A stretch of 64,000 bases of DNA, taken from the NCBI GenBank assembly GCA_963840835.1, contig CAWJAM010000016.1, positions 248,001-312,000 of the forward strand. Reading direction: 5' to 3'. Positions 9,590 to 18,486 of this stretch are shown here, piece by piece. The notes under the pieces were generated by a model that did not search any database, was not told the DNA's origin, and saw only the letters and a list, made by a program, of their open reading frames with translations. The position numbers were made by a program, and so were the translations under genes. The stretch is from Rubrobacter_D sp963840835 (GTDB lineage Bacteria; Actinomycetota; Rubrobacteria; Rubrobacterales; Rubrobacteraceae). How positions within the stretch are numbered: position 1 is the stretch's first letter; every line of letters begins with the position of its first letter.

Positions 9590-10414
9590 ATGGCAATAGA
9601 AGAGGATATTCAGTTCGCTACGGCGCCCCTCTCGACCGGTGTGCGGCTGCACTACGCTGAACGGGGCGACCCGACGGCAGAAGCCATCGTCTTCCTCCAC
9701 GGCTACTCAGACTCGTGGTTCTCCTTCAGCCGGGTCCTCCCCTTGCTCTCCCCCAAGTACCACGCCATCTCCCTCACCCAACGTGGGCACGGGGACTCGG
9801 ACAAGCCCGAGTGTTGCTACACCCCGCAGGACTTCGCCGCCGACGTAGATGCGTTCATGGATGCCCTCGGAATCGAAGAAGCGACCGTCGTAGGTGCTTC
9901 GACGGGTGCACTCTTCGCGCAACGATTGGCGCTTGACTACCCGCGCCGGGTCAGTCGTCTCGTCCTGATCGGCGCGCAGACGCCAGCGAACGAGGATATA
10001 GCTGGCTTGGTGGAGGAGGTGCGTGCGCTGGAAGATCCCGTCCCGCCCGAGTTCGTCAGGGGCTTCCAGGAGAGCACGATCTACCAGCCGGTTCCTGAGG
10101 AGTTCCTCGATACGGTGGTCTCCGAAAGCCTCAAGCTCCCGGCGCGGGTATGGATCGACTATCTGGAGCAGGCGGTGCTCTCCATCGACCACGATTACGT
10201 GCTTGGGATGCGCAAGATCGAGGCGCCTACGTTGATGTTGTGGGGAGAGCAAGATCCCCTCTTCCCGCGCGAAGAGCAGGAGCGGCTCGCGGCGGCGATC
10301 CCCCATGCCGCCCTGAAGGTCTACCCAGACACCGGCCATGCGGTGCACTGGGACCGGCCGGAGTGGGTGGTGAGGGACCTGGAGGAGTTCATGAAGGGGC
10401 ACGCGCCCGCATAG
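9590..10414 (+). CDS. alpha/beta hydrolase
   Basis: 274 residues with the full catalytic set: oxyanion region FLHGYSDSW, nucleophile elbow VGASTGA, acid in LWGEQDPLF and His in PDTGHAVHW. Similar to haloalkane dehalogenase/epoxide hydrolase-type hydrolases; substrate unknown. GAAGGAGG lies 11 bases before ATG. A close, truncated relative runs on the opposite strand at 10847-11494. Confidence 0.85.
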   Translation: MAIEEDIQFATAPLSTGVRLHYAERGDPTAEAIVFLHGYSDSWFSFSRVLPLLSPKYHAISLTQRGHGDSDKPECCYTPQDFAADVDAFMDALGIEEATVVGASTGALFAQRLALDYPRRVSRLVLIGAQTPANEDIAGLVEEVRALEDPVPPEFVRGFQESTIYQPVPEEFLDTVVSESLKLPARVWIDYLEQAVLSIDHDYVLGMRKIEAPTLMLWGEQDPLFPREEQERLAAAIPHAALKVYPDTGHAVHWDRPEWVVRDLEEFMKGHAPA

Positions 10415-10453
10415 TGCAACGGCTACCGAAACAGATTAGAGGGGTTGAGAGAG

Positions 10454-10567
10454 ATGGAGAGCAGGTTAGGCTCTCCGGGCCTGCGGGACATCATGGAGTT
10501 GCCGCCGGTCGAGGCGCTATACGGAAGGCGAGCGGTCCGAGCGCTACATCATAGGCGAATCCCGTAA
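10454..10567 (+). CDS. short ORF, possible nitroreductase N-terminal remnant
   Basis: 37 codons after a weak GAGAG site. MELPPVEALYGRRAVRAL recalls the first helix of nitroreductases (E-A-I-x-x-RR-S-V-R), but the frame ends just before OIR site 2. Either a cut-off gene or chance. Confidence 0.25.
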   Translation: MESRLGSPGLRDIMELPPVEALYGRRAVRALHHRRIP

Positions 10568-10576
10568 GTACGGACG

Positions 10577-10617
10577 ATTCTGCGAACTTCCGCTTTACGG
10601 CTTTCTCCGAAGTTCGG
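10577..10617 (+). repeat. OIR site 2 (right arm only)
   Basis: ATTCTGCGAACTTC, CGCTTTACGG and TTCTCCGAAGTTCGG: two right-arm units with no recognisable left arm. Confidence 0.7.
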
Positions 10618-10626
10618 GAACAAGAA

Positions 10627-10658
10627 GGAGGGCCGGGGTGTGGTACCTCCGACCCTCC
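10627..10658 (+). terminator. stem-loop, likely terminator
   Basis: GGAGGGCCGG and CCGACCCTCC pair with one mismatch around a 12-base loop. It lies 10 bases after OIR site 2 between convergent hydrolase genes. Confidence 0.5.
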
Positions 10659-10846
10659 ATAGGTTCATAGGCCTTCTTACGAAGAGGCCGGGGACATGGG
10701 TTGCTTGGGGGTAGAGTACAGCCGCGGTTCGACCGGAGGATCTAGCTCCTCCATCTGGGGGCCCATAGCCTCGGGCTCGGCCACGTACTCAAACTCTCAA
10801 TCGTCGACCGGGGTTTCGGCGTCGAGGCGTCGCCGCCGCGGTTTCT

Positions 10847-11494
10847 TCAGCAGGTCGAATCGGGTTCACCAAGCCGGGCTGTGTCATCGACTGTAAGCAC
10901 CACCCCCTCCATGTAGCCACGCCAGACGCGGGCTGGAGCTTTGAGAGTCTCGGAGAGAGCCGTTGAGAGGAACTGCTCCGGTACCGGGTGGTAAATCGTG
11001 CTCGAATGGAACTCCCTTATGAACTCGGGCGAGATGGGATCTTGCAGCGTACGCATCTGCTCCCCTGCCTCCATGACGGCCTCGTTGTTCACCAGCGTCG
11101 TTGGCGAACCCATCAGGACGAGGCGGCTGACGCGGTGTGGATAGTCAAGCGCCACTCGCTGCGCGATCATGCCGCCTGAGGAGTCACCCACGAGGGTCGC
11201 CTCCTCGATCCCTACTTCGTCCATGAACGCATCCACATCCGATGTGAAGTCGTCCACCGTGTAGCAGCATTCAGGCTTATCTGAGTCCCCGTGTCCTCGC
11301 TCGTCGGGCGCGAAGGCGTGGTAGGACGGCGAGAGCAGAGCTAGCACCCAGCTGAAGGCGAACCACGAGTCGGTGTATGCGTGGAGGAAGAGGATGGTTT
11401 CCCCCTTTCGGTCACCACGTTCGGCGTAGTGGAGCGTAACATCTGTCGAGAGGGAGACCGTGGCAAAGTGCACGTCGCTGGGCTGTTGGACCAC
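10847..11494 (-). pseudogene. alpha/beta hydrolase, 3'-truncated paralogue of the 9590 gene
   Basis: The GTG at 11494 has AAGGAGGAG upstream. The protein aligns by eye along its length with the 9590 product (LHYAERGD, GHGDSDKPECCYT, DVDAFMDE-GIEEATLVG) and keeps the nucleophile elbow VGDSSGG. It stops after about 215 residues, lacking the segment with the catalytic Asp and His, so it should be inactive. The pair lies in inverted orientation with OIR site 2 and a stem-loop between them. Confidence 0.7.
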
Positions 11495-11584
11495 CCTCCT
11501 CCTTCCCAAACCACATTCCCCAAGGGCTCGTAGACACCATGAGCATGATGCCACTTGACAGGTCCCGGCGCACATAGCTAAAGG

Positions 11585-11630
11585 CTATTCACCGGAGTGA
11601 GTGCGTGGAAGGAAAATTCTCGGAAGTCCG
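11585..11630 (+). repeat. OIR site 3
   Basis: Left arm CTATTCACCGGAGTG with a 4-bp internal duplication (GAGTGAGTGCGTGG), AAGG, then a single right-arm unit ATTCTCGGAAGTCCG. Confidence 0.85.
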
Positions 11631-11756
11631 ACTCACCGCTCATGAGAGGCTAAGACACAGGTTATAGTAATAAATACTGCATTTGTATGAGGCGTTGCGC
11701 CCTCTCGGGGGGGTAAGATACCTCCGTGTCATAGAGCGACAGGGAGGAGAAGCGCC

Positions 11757-12005
11757 ATGGGAAGCCCCACGAGCACCACTACCGAGGAGCCGGGGCCTCG
11801 CCGAAAGGGTGCAACTTCCTGTTCAAGAGGGACCTCTAAGGGGGACATTGACGGCGTCCAGGCGACTTACTCCGACGAGGATCCCCCCTCCCGGGGTCCT
11901 TGGCCCAGCGAGGTCCCCCCAACCGGGTTGCTGACGGGAATGCTAGGCGAGATGGCTTTCTGCTACGGGGCGTGTTGGCGCCACTACCTGTCGGTTCGGC
12001 GCTAG
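11757..12005 (+). CDS. small hypothetical protein
   Basis: 82 codons after GGGAGGAG eight bases upstream. Low-complexity Ser/Thr/Pro-rich start and one modest hydrophobic patch near the end (TGLLTGMLGEMAFCYGACW). No family recognised; it ends 10 bases before the DUF924 gene. Confidence 0.35.
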   Translation: MGSPTSTTTEEPGPRRKGATSCSRGTSKGDIDGVQATYSDEDPPSRGPWPSEVPPTGLLTGMLGEMAFCYGACWRHYLSVRR

Positions 12006-12015
12006 GGAGCATGAG

Positions 12016-12651
12016 GTGAGCAATACCCCCGAGGCGGTCCTCTCGTACTGGTTCCCCGAGGGCTTCGACGAAGCCGACCCAGAGACGCGCCGGCGCCAGG
12101 CACGGCGGTGGATGGCCGGAGGCCCCGAGGTCGATAGGGAGATAACCGAACGATTCGGCGAGACCTTGGAGAAGGCCAGAGGCGGAGAGCTCGACCATTG
12201 GGCACGGACCGCTCGAGGAAGGCTGGCGCTCATCGTCGTTTTGGACCAGTTCTCGCGCAACGTCTACCGGGGTTCACCCCTCTCCTACGCCCAGGGCGAG
12301 AAGGCCCAACGGCTAGCCATAGAAGGCATCGAGTCGGGGATGGACCGCGAGCTGTCGCGCTCGGAGCGCTTCTTCTTCTGGCTTCCGCTGGTCCACTCGG
12401 AGGACCTCTCGCTCCAAGAGCTAAGTGTCAGGCACGCCGAGGAGGAAGCGGCCAACGCGCCGCCCCACCGCAGGGCGGGGGCCGAGTTCGAGATTTCTCA
12501 GGCCAAGGCCACCCGCGAGGTCATAGCGCGCTTCGGTCGGCACCCACACCGCAACGAGATACTGGGTCGAACCTCAACGCCAGAGGAGCTTGAGTACCTA
12601 AGGACCGAGACACCACCGCACTTACGGCGGCCGCCGTCTCCTTCCTCCTAG
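12016..12651 (+). CDS. DUF924 family protein
   Basis: 211 residues: VLSYWFPEGF at the N-terminus, LALIVVLDQFSRNVYRGSP and RFFFWLPLVHSEDLSLQE are the hallmarks of DUF924, an all-helical TPR-like family of unknown function common in bacteria. GTG start with AGGGAG upstream. The last 20 residues (PHLRRPPSPSS) look unconserved. It is followed directly by OIR site 4. Confidence 0.85.
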   Translation: MSNTPEAVLSYWFPEGFDEADPETRRRQARRWMAGGPEVDREITERFGETLEKARGGELDHWARTARGRLALIVVLDQFSRNVYRGSPLSYAQGEKAQRLAIEGIESGMDRELSRSERFFFWLPLVHSEDLSLQELSVRHAEEEAANAPPHRRAGAEFEISQAKATREVIARFGRHPHRNEILGRTSTPEELEYLRTETPPHLRRPPSPSS

Positions 12652-12654
12652 GCC

Positions 12655-12725
12655 CTTATTCACCCAACCTCGTAGAAGGATAATTCTGCGAACTTCGCGT
12701 GTACGGCGTTCTCTAAGAAGTTCGG
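12655..12725 (+). repeat. OIR site 4
   Basis: Left arm CTTATTCACCCAACCTCGTA then GAAGG, spacer ATA, and right units ATTCTGCGAACTTCGCG and TTCTCTAAGAAGTTCGG. Sits between DUF924 and the diguanylate cyclase. Confidence 0.85.
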
Positions 12726-12760
12726 TGGCACAAGGTCTTGATTGCTAACATGGGATCACC

Positions 12761-13594
12761 ATGGCGGACACGCTCCCCTTGCGGCACATCCTTGAGCTTA
12801 CCTTCAACGTACTTACCGCGGCTGTGGGCATAGTCGTGATCATCCTGGGGTTGCGAATAGCGTCGCAGCTGACCCTCTCCACCCACAGGCGCGCCTTGTG
12901 GATCTCCTTCGGCGCCGTGGCTCTGATCGTGGCTTCCAATATGGCCACCGTGTGGGCTAATTTCTCTCGGATAAGCACTTTCAAGGATGTCGGTGGAGCC
13001 GTTGCCGAGATGGTTGCCGTGTGTTCCGTGGGATTCGCGGTGCGCCTGCTAAACCGAGCCGAGAAAGAGGAAGTTTCGTCCTTGAGGCGGGAGGCCAACA
13101 CGGATGGGCTTACAGGCTTGGCCAATCGAGCGTTCTTCCACCGAGCGGCCCAACGGCGCATGGAGCTCTACGAGAGAAACGCTCTGCCGCTTTGCTGCGC
13201 CATACTCGACGTCGACGACTTCAAGTTCTACAACGACAATTACGGCCACGAAGGAGGGGATACGGTTCTGCGCTGCTTGGCAGGCGTGCTGGGCGAGTGT
13301 ACCCGGGCCGACGACCTGGTGGCTCGCTACGGGGGCGACGAGTTCGTCATGTTGTTGGGTGGCAGCGTCGAAGACGCCATAAAGGTCGCCGAGCGCGTGT
13401 GCGCAAAGGTCGAGTTCGAGTGCGTACCACGAGAGGAGGCCTCCTTGGGTGGTTCGTTAACGGTCTCGGTAGGGGTGGCATCGCTGGACGAGGACACGGC
13501 GAGCCTGCAGGAGCTTATCCGAGCAGCGGACGAAGAGCTCTATCGTGCCAAGTCGGCGGGCAAGAATAGGGTGGCCGCCGTGGGAAGGCGATGA
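12761..13594 (+). CDS. membrane-anchored diguanylate cyclase (GGDEF)
   Basis: 277 residues. Two to three N-terminal membrane segments (VLTAAVGIVVIILGLRIA, ALWISFGAVALIVAS, AEMVAVCSVGFAVRLL) precede a GGDEF domain: DGLTGLANRAFF, DVDDFKFYNDNYGH, active site RYGGDEF and a C-terminal VSVGVASL. The intact GGDEF predicts synthesis of c-di-GMP from two GTP. No clear RxxD I-site before GGDEF was seen. The window also contains a c-di-GMP-I riboswitch at 58.8 kb. Confidence 0.9.
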   Translation: MADTLPLRHILELTFNVLTAAVGIVVIILGLRIASQLTLSTHRRALWISFGAVALIVASNMATVWANFSRISTFKDVGGAVAEMVAVCSVGFAVRLLNRAEKEEVSSLRREANTDGLTGLANRAFFHRAAQRRMELYERNALPLCCAILDVDDFKFYNDNYGHEGGDTVLRCLAGVLGECTRADDLVARYGGDEFVMLLGGSVEDAIKVAERVCAKVEFECVPREEASLGGSLTVSVGVASLDEDTASLQELIRAADEELYRAKSAGKNRVAAVGRR

Positions 13595-13677
13595 GGACTA
13601 GCGGAAGGTTCGGCGCAGTGGAATTCATACGAAAGAAGAACCGAGGTTTGATAAGTGCGGATCTTGCCCAACTTGCC

Positions 13678-13720
13678 CTTATTCACGAACGACTTAGAAG
13701 GGTTATTCTCCGAAGTTCGC
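13678..13720 (+). repeat. OIR site 5
   Basis: Left arm CTTATTCACGAACGACTTA then GAAGGGTT, one right unit ATTCTCCGAAGTTCGC. Confidence 0.8.
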
Positions 13721-13788
13721 ACCGGGCTTGGGGCACTGGCATCATAATCACCTCGGAAAGGGATTCGCTAGAGAGAAGGAGAGACTAG

Positions 13789-14172
13789 GTGACCGATGCC
13801 GAGAACAATAAGCAGACCGTGCTCGCCTACTACAACATGGCCTTCAACGAGAGGAAGCCCGCCGAGGCGGCACAGAAGTACGGCGGAGACCACTACATCC
13901 AGCACAACCCCCAAGCTCCCGACGGCTTCGAGGCGTTCGTAGGGTTCGTTGAGGGCTTCGTGGAGCAGTTCCCCCAGATGAACCTGGAGATCAAGCGCGC
14001 CGTAGCCGAGGGTGACATGGTCGTGACGCACAGTCTGCTGAAGACCTCCCCCGAAGACCGGGGCACGGCTGCGGCGGACTTCTTCCGCCTGGAGGACGGC
14101 AAGGTGGTAGAGCACTGGGACGTCCTGCAGCCCGTCCCGGAGAGCGCGGCGAACGACCACCCCATGTTCTGA
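13789..14172 (+). CDS. SnoaL-like/NTF2-fold protein
   Basis: 127 residues starting at GTG with GAAGGAGA upstream. YYNMAFNERKPAEAAQKYGG, YIQHNPQAPDG and FFRLEDGKVVEHWDVLQPV are typical of SnoaL-like ester-cyclase/limonene-epoxide-hydrolase-like folds. Substrate unknown. A single-gene block between OIR sites 5 and 6. Confidence 0.85.
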   Translation: MTDAENNKQTVLAYYNMAFNERKPAEAAQKYGGDHYIQHNPQAPDGFEAFVGFVEGFVEQFPQMNLEIKRAVAEGDMVVTHSLLKTSPEDRGTAAADFFRLEDGKVVEHWDVLQPVPESAANDHPMF

Positions 14173-14182
14173 TTAACCCGGG

Positions 14183-14217
14183 ACGCGGGAGGCGGTCCAG
14201 CGCCCTGCCTCCCGCGT
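14183..14217 (+). terminator. strong stem-loop terminator
   Basis: ACGCGGGAGGC and GCCTCCCGCGT form an 11-bp stem just after the SnoaL-like gene; no long T run follows. Confidence 0.65.
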
Positions 14218-14228
14218 AGTGACGGTGG

Positions 14229-14294
14229 CTCTTCACCCAACCTTCCAGAAGGGGGCTTCTTCGAACTTCCGCTTAACGGAGTTCTCCGAAGTTC
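14229..14294 (+). repeat. OIR site 6
   Basis: Left arm CTCTTCACCCAACC...AGAAGG, right units TTCTTCGAACTTCCG and TTCTCCGAAGTTC. Confidence 0.75.
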
Positions 14295-14383
14295 AGCGTA
14301 TCGAGAGCTCCGTGCCCCGAGGTGCTCCTGAGATCGGCTAGGCTACTAGGATTCGATAGATGTGACCGCTTGCCCACCTAGAT

Positions 14384-15358
14384 CTAGATCAAGTTCAGCC
14401 CGGCCACCAGCACCAACGGCATCCCTGCTACAAAGAACCACAACGGAACCTGAGCGGCCAGCTTCCGTACTCGTTGAGCGGCTGCTTGCTCGCGCGTGAC
14501 CTCCCAGGAAGTCGCAGCCTGAAACAGTTTGACATGGTGGCGTAGGGTCGCAGCGTACGCTACCAACATCAATGCGATACCCGCGAAGGCGTATGGGTTC
14601 CTGGCGAGCATACTGAACACAATGAGCAAGACTACGCTCATCACAGCTGTGAACAAGAGCGACACCATTGAAGCCTTCTTGAGACCCCACCGAACGGTCG
14701 ACGTCAGAACGTTCATCTCTTTGTCCTCGTGGTAGTCCTCAATCTGATTGACTAGTAGCAGCCCGATCATTTGCGTACTGAACCCCAAAAGGGCGAGCAG
14801 GGGGAGTATCTTCATCTGTGGCGCCATCGCGTAATAGATGTACAGTGCAGGCAAGAAATACAGGATAAGCGCCAAAGTAACTAGATTAAGGAAACCTCGC
14901 CGTTTGAAACGCAGTGGCTCTAGCGAATAGGCACCTACCAAAAATAGGCCTACCGCCCACAGCACAACGAGCCCGAGACGAGACTCGGATATTGCGAGGT
15001 AAGCCACGATGGCGGATGCGACCACGATCTCTACTGCTACTATCGCCCAGATTATTCTAGGGCCTTTGAGGATATCTATAGCTCGTGGCAGTCGGTTCTT
15101 GTAGGTCTTGTCGAGCTCGTAATCCGCGATGCAGTTCACTTGAGAACAAATCCAATATGCGAGGTACCACACGCTCGTCAGTAGTCCCAGGCGTACAGCG
15201 TTATCTCCCATTAGCTCATCGGGGCGGGAGGCAGCTAGGAGAGCAGAAATGGCGATGACCGGGATTCCCATCACCATAAACTCGATGCGACTGACCACTA
15301 AAAAGGCCCGGATGTAGGTCAATACGTCTTGTACTTTCCTTAGTAGTTCCTGCATCAT
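14384..15358 (-). CDS. UbiA-family prenyltransferase
   Basis: 324 residues with about eight or nine membrane segments and both Asp-rich motifs of the UbiA superfamily: NCIADYELDKTYK (NxxxDxxxD) and NQIEDYHEDKE. These intramembrane enzymes move a polyprenyl chain onto an aromatic or sugar acceptor (quinone, heme or lipid pathways). No quinone-pathway gene is nearby, so the acceptor is unknown. There is no clear ribosome site before the double ATG at 15358. Transcribed against the OIR direction, alone between sites 6 and 7. Confidence 0.85.
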   Translation of the reverse strand: MMQELLRKVQDVLTYIRAFLVVSRIEFMVMGIPVIAISALLAASRPDELMGDNAVRLGLLTSVWYLAYWICSQVNCIADYELDKTYKNRLPRAIDILKGPRIIWAIVAVEIVVASAIVAYLAISESRLGLVVLWAVGLFLVGAYSLEPLRFKRRGFLNLVTLALILYFLPALYIYYAMAPQMKILPLLALLGFSTQMIGLLLVNQIEDYHEDKEMNVLTSTVRWGLKKASMVSLLFTAVMSVVLLIVFSMLARNPYAFAGIALMLVAYAATLRHHVKLFQAATSWEVTREQAAAQRVRKLAAQVPLWFFVAGMPLVLVAGLNLI

Positions 15359-15588
15359 CTGCTACCGCCTGGCGTCTACACATTCACGATTCCCACGATG
15401 CCGGTCTTGGTAGCGGTCCCAGTCCTCAATTCCAAGCGCCAGGCTACAACTCCTCCTCCTTGCCAACCCACTTTCCCGGCGGGTGTCGCTAGACAGCCTT
15501 ATTGTGGAATCAAGATAGGACCAGTACAAGGAAAATCGCATTATTCTTGATGAAGTGCGTGCATCTAGAGCCGGTAAATAGCCTACCT

Positions 15589-15655
15589 CTATTCACCGGA
15601 GTGCGTGGGAGGCAAATTCTGCGAACTTCGCCCTAACGGCGTTCTAAGAAGTTCG
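15589..15655 (+). repeat. OIR site 7
   Basis: Near-consensus: CTATTCACCGGAGTGCGTGG, GAGG, spacer, ATTCTGCGAACTTCGCC, TAACGGCG, TTCTAAGAAGTTCG. Confidence 0.9.
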
Positions 15656-15777
15656 GATCCAGGCGCGTAGCACCGGTCCGGAGAGGCCAGCACCGCCGAT
15701 CCCGCCCAAGCCTTAACCGAGGTGTTTTAACGCGTCTAACATAACTATCGGATGTGAGGCTACCGAAGGAGAAAACC

Positions 15778-16182
15778 TTGAGGAATTTGCTGCTGTTGAT
15801 GGGTCTATCCATGCTAGGAGTCCTGTTGTCCGCGTCGGTGGCGCTTGCCCAGGACTTCACACCCCCGGGCTTCTATTTCGGAAGCGGCGCTGACAACCCA
15901 TGCCCGCAGGACATAGAACAATTCCCCGCGGGGACGAAATGCGGCGAGGGTGGCGGATACCTCGTCCCCAACTCGCCGTCGGCATCCCCGACAGCCAGCG
16001 CCAGTGCGACGGCCTCAGCAAACGCTAGCGCTAGTGCTGCGGGTGCGGCGCAGTATCAGTACACTTCGGCTCTGCCTGGTACCGGTGGTGTTGTGTCACC
16101 CGTGGCGCTGCTAGCAATCATCCCAGCGATACTACTGCTCGGCGGCGGGCTATTGTCTGCCAGACTCATACGTCGCAGCTAA
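15778..16182 (+). CDS. secreted LPGTG-anchored small surface protein
   Basis: GAAGGAG seven bases ahead favours the TTG start at 15778. A signal peptide (LLLLMGLSMLGVLLSASVAL, AQ) leads to a short mature part with two Cys residues, an Ala/Ser/Thr-rich linker, then LPGTG followed by a hydrophobic segment and a RLIRRS tail. This is a sortase-type cell-wall sorting signal; LPGTG rather than LPXTG-canonical T position is kept. About 134 residues in all, so likely a small wall-linked protein of unknown role. No sortase gene is in the window. Confidence 0.7.
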   Translation: MRNLLLLMGLSMLGVLLSASVALAQDFTPPGFYFGSGADNPCPQDIEQFPAGTKCGEGGGYLVPNSPSASPTASASATASANASASAAGAAQYQYTSALPGTGGVVSPVALLAIIPAILLLGGGLLSARLIRRS

Positions 16183-16201
16183 CCAACACTGCGTTTCTGT
16201 T

Positions 16202-16228
16202 GAGAGGGGAGACTGCCTTCCCTCTCGA
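16202..16228 (+). terminator. stem-loop terminator
   Basis: GAGAGGG and CCCTCTC pair around an 11-13 base loop downstream of the LPGTG gene and just before OIR site 8. Confidence 0.5.
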
Positions 16229-16232
16229 CACT

Positions 16233-16274
16233 CTATTCACCCAACGTCGAGGAATACATGTTCTCGGAAGTTCG
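16233..16274 (+). repeat. OIR site 8
   Basis: CTATTCACCCAACGTCGAGG followed by AATACATG; here TATTC and GAATA can pair as a stem. One right unit TTCTCGGAAGTTCG. Confidence 0.8.
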
Positions 16275-16680
16275 ACATAGCCCCCAAGCCTGCTCATGAA
16301 CCCTGCGAAGCATCGCTGTCGCAGCATTGGGAGATCGAAGCGGTGAAGGCTTCCGCCGAAGGAACAGCTGGTCAGATCGAGCCGAGGAACGCCGACGGAG
16401 ACCGCGAAGGCGTCCCCGCCTAACAGATCGCGACACGATGAGGATGGGCACGCAGTCGCCCGCGCTGCAGATGAGACGCCCCTATCCGGACGCCGCGGTC
16501 CGCCCAGCCGAGAACAAACCTGGTCGACCGCGGACGTCTCGACGTTCGCGCGAGAGGTACTGGTTGCCGGTCCTCCACCCGGAGAACCACGCCTTTTCGG
16601 TCCGGGGGCCGATGCTGGCCGACGGATCCGGAAGTACCTTTACGGCGCAGGCTGGAGAACTACGGAGAGGAAACAATGGT
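16275..16680. other. intergenic stretch, nothing recognised
   Basis: About 400 bases between OIR site 8 and the DUF1772 gene. A frame joined to the DUF1772 gene is open from 16327, but its translation is Arg-rich and without family features, so I treat it as non-coding or as debris of a lost gene. Confidence 0.4.
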
Positions 16681-17190
16681 ATGTCAAGAGCTCGAACAGT
16701 AGTAATTTTCGTTGCTTTGATACTTGCCGGAACTTTGGCCGGCTTCTTCCTCACCTACGCATACACGATCATGCCGGGTTTGGCCACTGCTGACGATCGC
16801 ACGTTTGTGGCGGCATTCCAAGGGCTCGAGCGCATGTTCGGGACCTTCGCCTATGGTATTAACTGGCCGGTCCTTCTCGGGTTCTTCGGCGTGCCACTCG
16901 TCACCGCTGTGGCAATCGCACTGAACCGAAGTCGCCCGATAGTTTGGTGGCTCGTTGCAGCCCTCGTCCTGTCTATCGCGACAATGCTGATCACTTTCAA
17001 CTTCCACGTCCCATTGAATGAGGCGCTTAAGGCGGCAGGAGACCCCAACGTGATAGAGGTCGCCCAGGTGCGCGCCGACTTCCGAGAGGGCTGGTGGCGT
17101 GCTTGGAATCTCGTTCGGAGCGCGACCTCCTTGGGAGTTTTTGTATGCCTCGGCTGGGCACTATTCCTACACGGCAAGAGGACGACCTGA
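16681..17190 (+). CDS. DUF1772 family membrane protein
   Basis: 169 residues, four predicted membrane helices. MPGLATADDRTFVAAFQGLE, VPLNEALKAAGD and DFREGWWRAWNLVRSATSLG are family hallmarks of DUF1772 (anthrone-oxygenase-like integral membrane proteins). GGAGAGG lies 10 bases before this ATG; the longer upstream frame is not supported. Function in bacteria is unknown. Confidence 0.8.
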   Translation: MSRARTVVIFVALILAGTLAGFFLTYAYTIMPGLATADDRTFVAAFQGLERMFGTFAYGINWPVLLGFFGVPLVTAVAIALNRSRPIVWWLVAALVLSIATMLITFNFHVPLNEALKAAGDPNVIEVAQVRADFREGWWRAWNLVRSATSLGVFVCLGWALFLHGKRTT

Positions 17191-17469
17191 GACCGGCTAC
17201 CACGTTCCTCTACGACGATGCAACTTGGGAGCCATATCAGCCGGTTGGCCCGAAAGTGTCGGAATGTAAGAGGGTGTGAGAAAGAGCGAGGGGTACCGTC
17301 AAGATAGAGAAACCCTTACCACAAGAGCAACCTTCTGCTGCATAATTAGGAATCATGGTCAGAGTGAGAAGCAGACGAGGATCGTGAGCGAGATTGGGCG
17401 GACCTGGAAGCGAGGTGAGCCAAACTGGACATAGACACGGCCTACCGCAAGGCTAACGCTCACACGCCG

Positions 17470-18298
17470 ATGCCCCACGACCTCGCCGATTGCGTAGACG
17501 GAGTCGGGTTCTTCTCGGGGCGAATATCTCCCACTCACTTCCACGAGCGGGCCCACCCCGAGATCTCGGTGACCATCTCCTACGAGGACACCTCTCTACT
17601 GGCGAGCTGGCAAACCGCGACCGGCCGACAGGTGACCCGGCTGATCCGAGACGGCCATGTCTCCGTGATCCCGGGCGACCAACCACACGGTGGGGAGTGG
17701 CGGCGAGAAGCCGAACACCTGATCCTGTATTTGGACCCGGGATTTGTTTCGGGAGCGGCCCGGGACCTCCTCGGCGAGGATCCGGTCGAGATCGTCGAGA
17801 ACTACACCGCCGAGGACCCCTTCATCGGAGGTCTCGCTTCCGCGCTTCGGGCGGAGCTAAAGACGGAGGGTGGTCCGCAAAGACTCTACTTGGAGTCGCT
17901 GGCCAATGTGCTCAGCGCGCACCTGATCAGGAACTACTCCGCGAAGAGCGGATTGGAGTACACGTCCGTCAAAACCATCGGCCTCTCCAAGAGCATACTC
18001 GCAGCCGTCACGGACTATGTAGGAGACAATCTCGCTCGCGACCTCACGCTATCCGAGCTCGCAGGGGTGGCGTGCATGAGCCCGTACCACTTCTCCCGCC
18101 TGTTCAAGCGATCCACGGGCCTCTCCCCTTACCAGTACGTCATCCACCAAAGAGTCCAGCGCGCGCAGAGAGCTGCTCAACCGCACGGAGCTCTCCGTGA
18201 CCGAAGTCTCTATGGCCGTCGGTTTCGCCCACCAGAGCCATCTCGCACAACACACCAGGCGCCTGCTCGGGGTACCGCCGGCCTCCCTGCGCAACTAG
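17470..18298 (+). pseudogene. AraC-family regulator with frameshift in the DNA-binding domain
   Basis: An N-terminal cupin-like sensor region (HFHERAHPEISVTISYEDTS) is followed by the AraC HTH pair. The first helix-turn-helix is intact (LTLSELAGVACMSPYHFSRL, FKRSTGLSPYQYV). At about 18161-18166, in a GCGCGC run, one extra base shifts frame; the second HTH (LSVTEVSMAVGFAHQSHLAQ) continues in the next frame to a TAG at 18296. As written the protein would lose half its DNA-binding domain. It would naturally regulate the reductase gene that follows. Real decay or a homopolymer-like error are both possible. Confidence 0.75.
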
Positions 18299-18486
18299 AG
18301 GCTGCTCAAAAACACTTCATTTGACTCTTCATAAGGCTTCGGTTCTCTGACTAGCGAGTAGAAAAGCAAGAATCCGCTCATCTTCAGCAAGATCTCGACC
18401 GGCGCTGGACCTGTTTCGACCTAGACTCTCGAATCGAGAAGCACAAGGCTTCGCAGATCAGGAGAAAGAACGAGAGGAGGAAAGCT

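Noticed and set aside
16327..16680. Long N-terminal extension of the DUF1772 protein
   Set aside because: The extension is Arg-rich without homology and a ribosome site precedes the later ATG.
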